Positions 15,939-18,962 of a stretch of 18,962 nt of DNA are shown here, piece by piece (position 1 is the stretch's first letter; every line of letters begins with the position of its first letter). Location: contig JAGWVC010000077.1 in assembly GCA_018971065.1 (NCBI GenBank), positions 1 to 18,962 on the forward strand, written 5' to 3'. A program made the translations under genes and the position numbers. This stretch comes from Sphingomonadales bacterium (lineage in GTDB: Bacteria; Pseudomonadota; Alphaproteobacteria; Sphingomonadales; Sphingomonadaceae). The notes beneath the pieces were generated by a model that was not told where the DNA came from, searched no databases, and saw only the letters and a list, made by a program, of their open reading frames with translations.

Positions 15939-16871
15939 ATGGTGATTCCCGCCAATCGCCGGATCGCCGCGATTCCCCACCTCGATCGCTTCGTCGAAAT
16001 CGAACCACGGGCGATTGTCGGGTGGGGCCGCAAGCGTTCGGGCCGTCGCGCGCAACGGCTGGCGCGCCTGCTGAATCGTCCATGCCTGCTGCTGGAAGAC
16101 GGTTTCCTGCGCTCGGTGGGCCGCAACGATCCGCCGATCTCGCTGATCGCCGATCGCACCGGCGTCTACTACGACGCGACCACGCCGTGCGATTTCGAAT
16201 CGACCATTGCCGCCGGAGTGGACGGGGGCCAGGCCACCCGCGCCCGCGCGCTGGCCGCGTTGTGGCGCGATGGCCGCGTTTCCAAATACAACCATGCCGA
16301 GGAATACGCCGGCGAGTTGCCGGCGCGCTTCGTGCTGGTGGTGGACCAGACCTTCGGCGATCTTTCCGTGGGCCTTGGCCTTGCCGACGTCGCCAGCTTT
16401 CGCGCCATGCTTTATGCCGCGCTGACCGAAAACCCCGATTGCGATGTCGTGGTCAAGGTCCACCCCGACGTGTTCACGCGCGGCAAGGGCGGCTGGCTCG
16501 ATCTTGCCGGGCCGCAGGCCGCGCGCATCATGGTGCTGGGCAGCGATTGCCATGCCGCCCGCCTGCTGGAAGAGGCGCGCGCGGTCTACACCGTCACCTC
16601 GCTGATGGGTTTCGAGGCACTGCTTCGCCACAAGCCGGTGCGCTGCTTCGGAATGCCGTTCTATGCGGGCTGGGGGCTGACCGCGGACGAACTGCCCACC
16701 CCGGTGCGGCGTGGGCGCGCGCCGTTCGAGGCGTTGGTCCATGCCGCGCTGATCGCCTGCTGCCGCTATGTCGATCCTGCCAGCGGCGAATACTGGCAGG
16801 CCGAGGAAGCCATTGCCCACGTTGCCGCCGCCCGCGCGCGCAGCGCCGGCAGCCGGCGGGATGTCGCCTGA
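15939..16871 (+). CDS. kpsC: KpsC-like Kdo-transferase, single (N-terminal) domain only
   Basis: 310 residues from ATG 15939 (GTG 15930 is an in-frame alternative). It matches the first half of KpsC in order: AAIPHLDRF, WGRKRSGRRA, LLEDGFLRSVG, PPISLIADRTGVYYDATTP, SKYNHAEEY, VLVVDQTFGDLSVG, VKVHPD (H175-P176), VTSLMGFEALLRHKPV and FYAGWGLTAD. Escherichia coli KpsC is about 675 residues, with two such transferase halves that alternate Kdo linkages; here the second half is absent and the stop is followed directly by another glycosyltransferase. The Kdo linker may therefore be shorter or of one linkage type, or the second half is coded elsewhere. The stop TGA overlaps the next ATG by one base, so the two are coupled. 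Confidence 0.9.
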   Translation: MVIPANRRIAAIPHLDRFVEIEPRAIVGWGRKRSGRRAQRLARLLNRPCLLLEDGFLRSVGRNDPPISLIADRTGVYYDATTPCDFESTIAAGVDGGQATRARALAALWRDGRVSKYNHAEEYAGELPARFVLVVDQTFGDLSVGLGLADVASFRAMLYAALTENPDCDVVVKVHPDVFTRGKGGWLDLAGPQAARIMVLGSDCHAARLLEEARAVYTVTSLMGFEALLRHKPVRCFGMPFYAGWGLTADELPTPVRRGRAPFEALVHAALIACCRYVDPASGEYWQAEEAIAHVAAARARSAGSRRDVA

Positions 16872-17899
16872 TGCCGTTTGGACGCCTGCTTGCCGAGCCG
16901 GCCCGGCTGCCGACCACGCACCTCTACTTCGTCAACGCCATGACCGCGCAACTGGCGAAGTGGTGGCGCCGCGCCCCGGTTCAGGCGCGGGGCGCCAATT
17001 GCTTCGTCCACGGCGACGCGATGGTGCTGATCCGGCGCGACAAGCCGCGCGTCATGCGCGAGGCACTGCACTGGCCGGGGCGGCTGGCCTACCTGATCGA
17101 TGACGATGTCGCCGCCGGCATGGCCAGCCCGTGGTTGCCCGAATCCTATCGCGACGGTTTCGCCCGGTTCGAGCGGGAATTCCACCGTCCCTTGCTGGCT
17201 CGTGCCGATCTTGTCGTCGCCCCTTCGCGCGCTCTGGCCGAACGGCTGGGCGATCCGGCCGAGAACCGTGGTTGCAAGCTGAAGCTCGACATCCGCCGCA
17301 TCGACCCGTTCTGGCCGGCCGCCTTTGCCGATACCGCGCACTTCCAGCCGCTGGCGCACGGGGCGCCGCTGCGCATTGTCCACCTCGGATCGGGTTCGCA
17401 CCAGGCCGGGCTGGAGGCAATCGCCCCGCTGCTGGCAGGCCTGCTGGACCGGCATGGCCATGCCCAGTTCACCTATTTCAGCGCGCGGCCGGTTCATCCC
17501 GCGCTGGAGGCGCATTCGCGCGCGCGCCGGATCGAGCCCAAGACCTGGCCCGAATATCGCCGCTGGCTGTCGCGCCATCGTTTCCACCTCGCGCTCTATC
17601 CGCTGATGCCCGACCGCTTCGATCGCGCCCGTTCGATCAACAAGCTGCTGGAGCACGCGCTGGTCGGCGCGGTCGGCATCTACCCGGAAGACTGGGTGCC
17701 CGCGACGATGATTGCCGGCAATGCCCTTTCCGCGCCGTCCGATCCCGCGCTGTGGGGCGATGTGCTGGAAAGCGCGGTGGCCCGTCAGTCCACGCTGGCC
17801 GACATGGCTGCCGGCGCGGCCGCCCAGCTTGCCGCGCGCGATTATGCCGGCCGCCAGCAGGCGCTGTGGCATGAATTCCTGGGCATTCCGCCGGAATGA
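16871..17899 (+). CDS. Putative capsule glycosyltransferase (GT-B type)
   Basis: 342 residues from ATG 16871, which shares one base with the previous stop. No signal or membrane segment, so it acts in the cytoplasm. The N-terminal half has HLYFVNAMTAQLAKWW, AYLIDDDVAAG with D77-D79 and the LARADLVVAPSRALAERL segment. The C-terminal half has LRIVHLGSGSH, the KTWPEYRRWLS loop and SINKLLEHALVGAVGIYPEDW, the usual nucleotide-sugar site region of GT4/GT1-like enzymes. The donor and acceptor cannot be read. Position directly after kpsC suggests a role in the capsule repeat unit or its first sugars. The stop overlaps the next start (ATGA). Confidence 0.8.
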   Translation: MPFGRLLAEPARLPTTHLYFVNAMTAQLAKWWRRAPVQARGANCFVHGDAMVLIRRDKPRVMREALHWPGRLAYLIDDDVAAGMASPWLPESYRDGFARFEREFHRPLLARADLVVAPSRALAERLGDPAENRGCKLKLDIRRIDPFWPAAFADTAHFQPLAHGAPLRIVHLGSGSHQAGLEAIAPLLAGLLDRHGHAQFTYFSARPVHPALEAHSRARRIEPKTWPEYRRWLSRHRFHLALYPLMPDRFDRARSINKLLEHALVGAVGIYPEDWVPATMIAGNALSAPSDPALWGDVLESAVARQSTLADMAAGAAAQLAARDYAGRQQALWHEFLGIPPE

Positions 17900-18962
17900 A
17901 CTTTGCGCGGGCATTCCTGAGCACGCTTGCCGGGCGTCCGCGCGACGCGCTTGCCGCGCTGTACTGGCGGATCACCGGTCGGCGCGTGCGCGCCCGCAAC
18001 CGGCTGCGCATCGCCGCCGAGCAGATGCCCGGCGCCTATCGCACCTGGATTCGCACCGTCGAACGCGTCGAACGCGCCGCACTGACCGCGCCGGCGGGCG
18101 CGCCGGCCTTCACCGTCGTGCTGCATTGCGCCGGCGGGGACAGCGCCCGCACCCTGGCCTCGCTGGAAGCGCTGGACTGGCCATCGTGGGAACTGGTGGT
18201 GGTGCACGGCCGCGACGCGCCGCCGCTTCCGATCGCCAACCTGCCCCGCGTCGTGTTGTCGCCCACCCGTACTGACAACTTTGCCGCCGCGCTGGAAGCG
18301 GGCCTTGCCGCGTCGCGGGGCGAGTGGATCGTGCCGATCGCCAGCGGCACCCGGCTGCCTCCCGACGCGCTGGCGGCATGGGCTGCCGCGATTGCCGCCA
18401 ATCCCGAAGCCACGGCGTTCTATGGCGATCATGATCAGATCAGCCCGCGCGGGGTCCGTTCCCGGCCCTGGTTCAAGCCCCGGTGGAACCATGACCTGGT
18501 GCTGGCGCAGGACTATGTCTCGCCCGCCTGCGCGATCGCCGCAGCAAGCCTTGGGGCGGCGCTGCCGCTGCCGGCGGACAGTGACGGCGCGGCCGCCTAC
18601 GCGGTGCTGCTGAAGCTGGCCGCGCGGGGCGAGGTTCCGGTCCACGTCCCGCAAGTCCAGGCGCATGTGCGCGATGCGCTGGTCACCAGCCCCCGGCCTG
18701 CGCGCATGGCGGTGCTGGCCCGACACCTGGCCGGCACCGGTGCCGATCTGCGCGAAGGCGTGGCCGATACCGTGTCGGTCGCCTGGCCGCTGCCCGCCGA
18801 ACCGCCGCTGGTCAGCGTGATCGTGCCCACGCGCGACAATCTCGCGCTGATCCGCGAATGCATTCACGGCGTGCTTACCCGCACGCGCTACCGCCCGATC
18901 GAATTGCTGATCGTCGATAACGGCAGCGTCAGCCCGGACATGCTGGCCTATCTCGATCGCGT
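17896..18962 (+). CDS. Family 2 glycosyltransferase, probably two-domain (3' end cut by window)
   Basis: ATG 17896 overlaps the stop of the preceding gene in ATGA. The frame stays open through the window end (355 residues visible). After a basic helical N-terminus a first, degenerate-looking GT-A domain begins at about residue 72 (FTVVLHCAGG). It contains YGDHDQ (176-181) in the place of the metal-binding acidic motif and then PWFKPRWNHDLVLAQDY, typical of two-domain GT2 polysaccharide enzymes. A second GT2 domain opens at about 304 (PLVSVIVPTRDN, then IELLIVDNGS), normal in sequence. It probably extends the capsule chain. Donor sugars are unknown. Confidence 0.85.
   Translation, partial: MNFARAFLSTLAGRPRDALAALYWRITGRRVRARNRLRIAAEQMPGAYRTWIRTVERVERAALTAPAGAPAFTVVLHCAGGDSARTLASLEALDWPSWELVVVHGRDAPPLPIANLPRVVLSPTRTDNFAAALEAGLAASRGEWIVPIASGTRLPPDALAAWAAAIAANPEATAFYGDHDQISPRGVRSRPWFKPRWNHDLVLAQDYVSPACAIAAASLGAALPLPADSDGAAAYAVLLKLAARGEVPVHVPQVQAHVRDALVTSPRPARMAVLARHLAGTGADLREGVADTVSVAWPLPAEPPLVSVIVPTRDNLALIRECIHGVLTRTRYRPIELLIVDNGSVSPDMLAYLDR

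Noticed and set aside
15504..16820. 438-codon minus-strand ORF
   Set aside because: Antisense shadow of kpsS and kpsC, both clearly recognised.
17842..18867. 341-codon minus-strand ORF
   Set aside because: Antisense to the GT2 gene, whose motifs are on the plus strand.

Overview
The window is GC-rich DNA from an alphaproteobacterium, most likely an aerobic member of the Sphingomonadales (Novosphingobium/Sphingomonas-like). This rests on the GyrB N-terminus, a hopanoid gene pair (hpnM/hpnH), a soluble cytochrome P450, an M20 peptidase with a Sec signal, and a Kdo-linked capsule cluster. I made the lineage call from the look of the proteins, not from a search.

Layout. 1-861: 3' end of a long gene, possibly a HerA/DUF87-type ATPase. 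862-1261: a dyad-rich stretch followed by a 27-residue membrane-peptide gene. 1262-2674 (minus) and 2783-5314 (plus): divergent secreted M20 peptidase and gyrB. 5383-6753: cytochrome P450 with no redox partner nearby. 6872-7689: a short Crp/Fnr regulator and a DUF2892 membrane protein, with a perfect Crp-type palindrome between them. 7690-7791: two strong hairpins between converging genes. 7792-9191 (minus): a 68-residue unknown gene, rbfA, and a toxin-antitoxin pair with its palindromic operator upstream. 9209-10347 (minus): a DUF1697 gene and hpnM. 10498-11643 (plus): hpnH, divergent from hpnM.

11657 to the end is a group 2-type (Kdo-anchored) capsule region. kdsB and kpsF (minus) supply CMP-Kdo: KpsF makes arabinose-5-phosphate and KdsB activates Kdo. 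On the plus strand kpsS and a half-length kpsC would build the Kdo linker on the lipid anchor. Two overlapping glycosyltransferase genes follow, the last cut by the window edge. The space between the two arms (13486-14394) holds a good promoter with a hairpin at the start of its predicted transcript, a frameshifted remnant of a mannose-6-phosphate isomerase gene, and a 38-codon upstream ORF ending one base before kpsS.

Most of the window is ordinary core or envelope biology. The places that deserve a second look are the small-peptide/dyad region near 0.9-1.1 kb, the CX5C Crp-DUF2892 pair, the toxin-antitoxin pair directly ahead of a displaced rbfA, and the capsule intergenic region.
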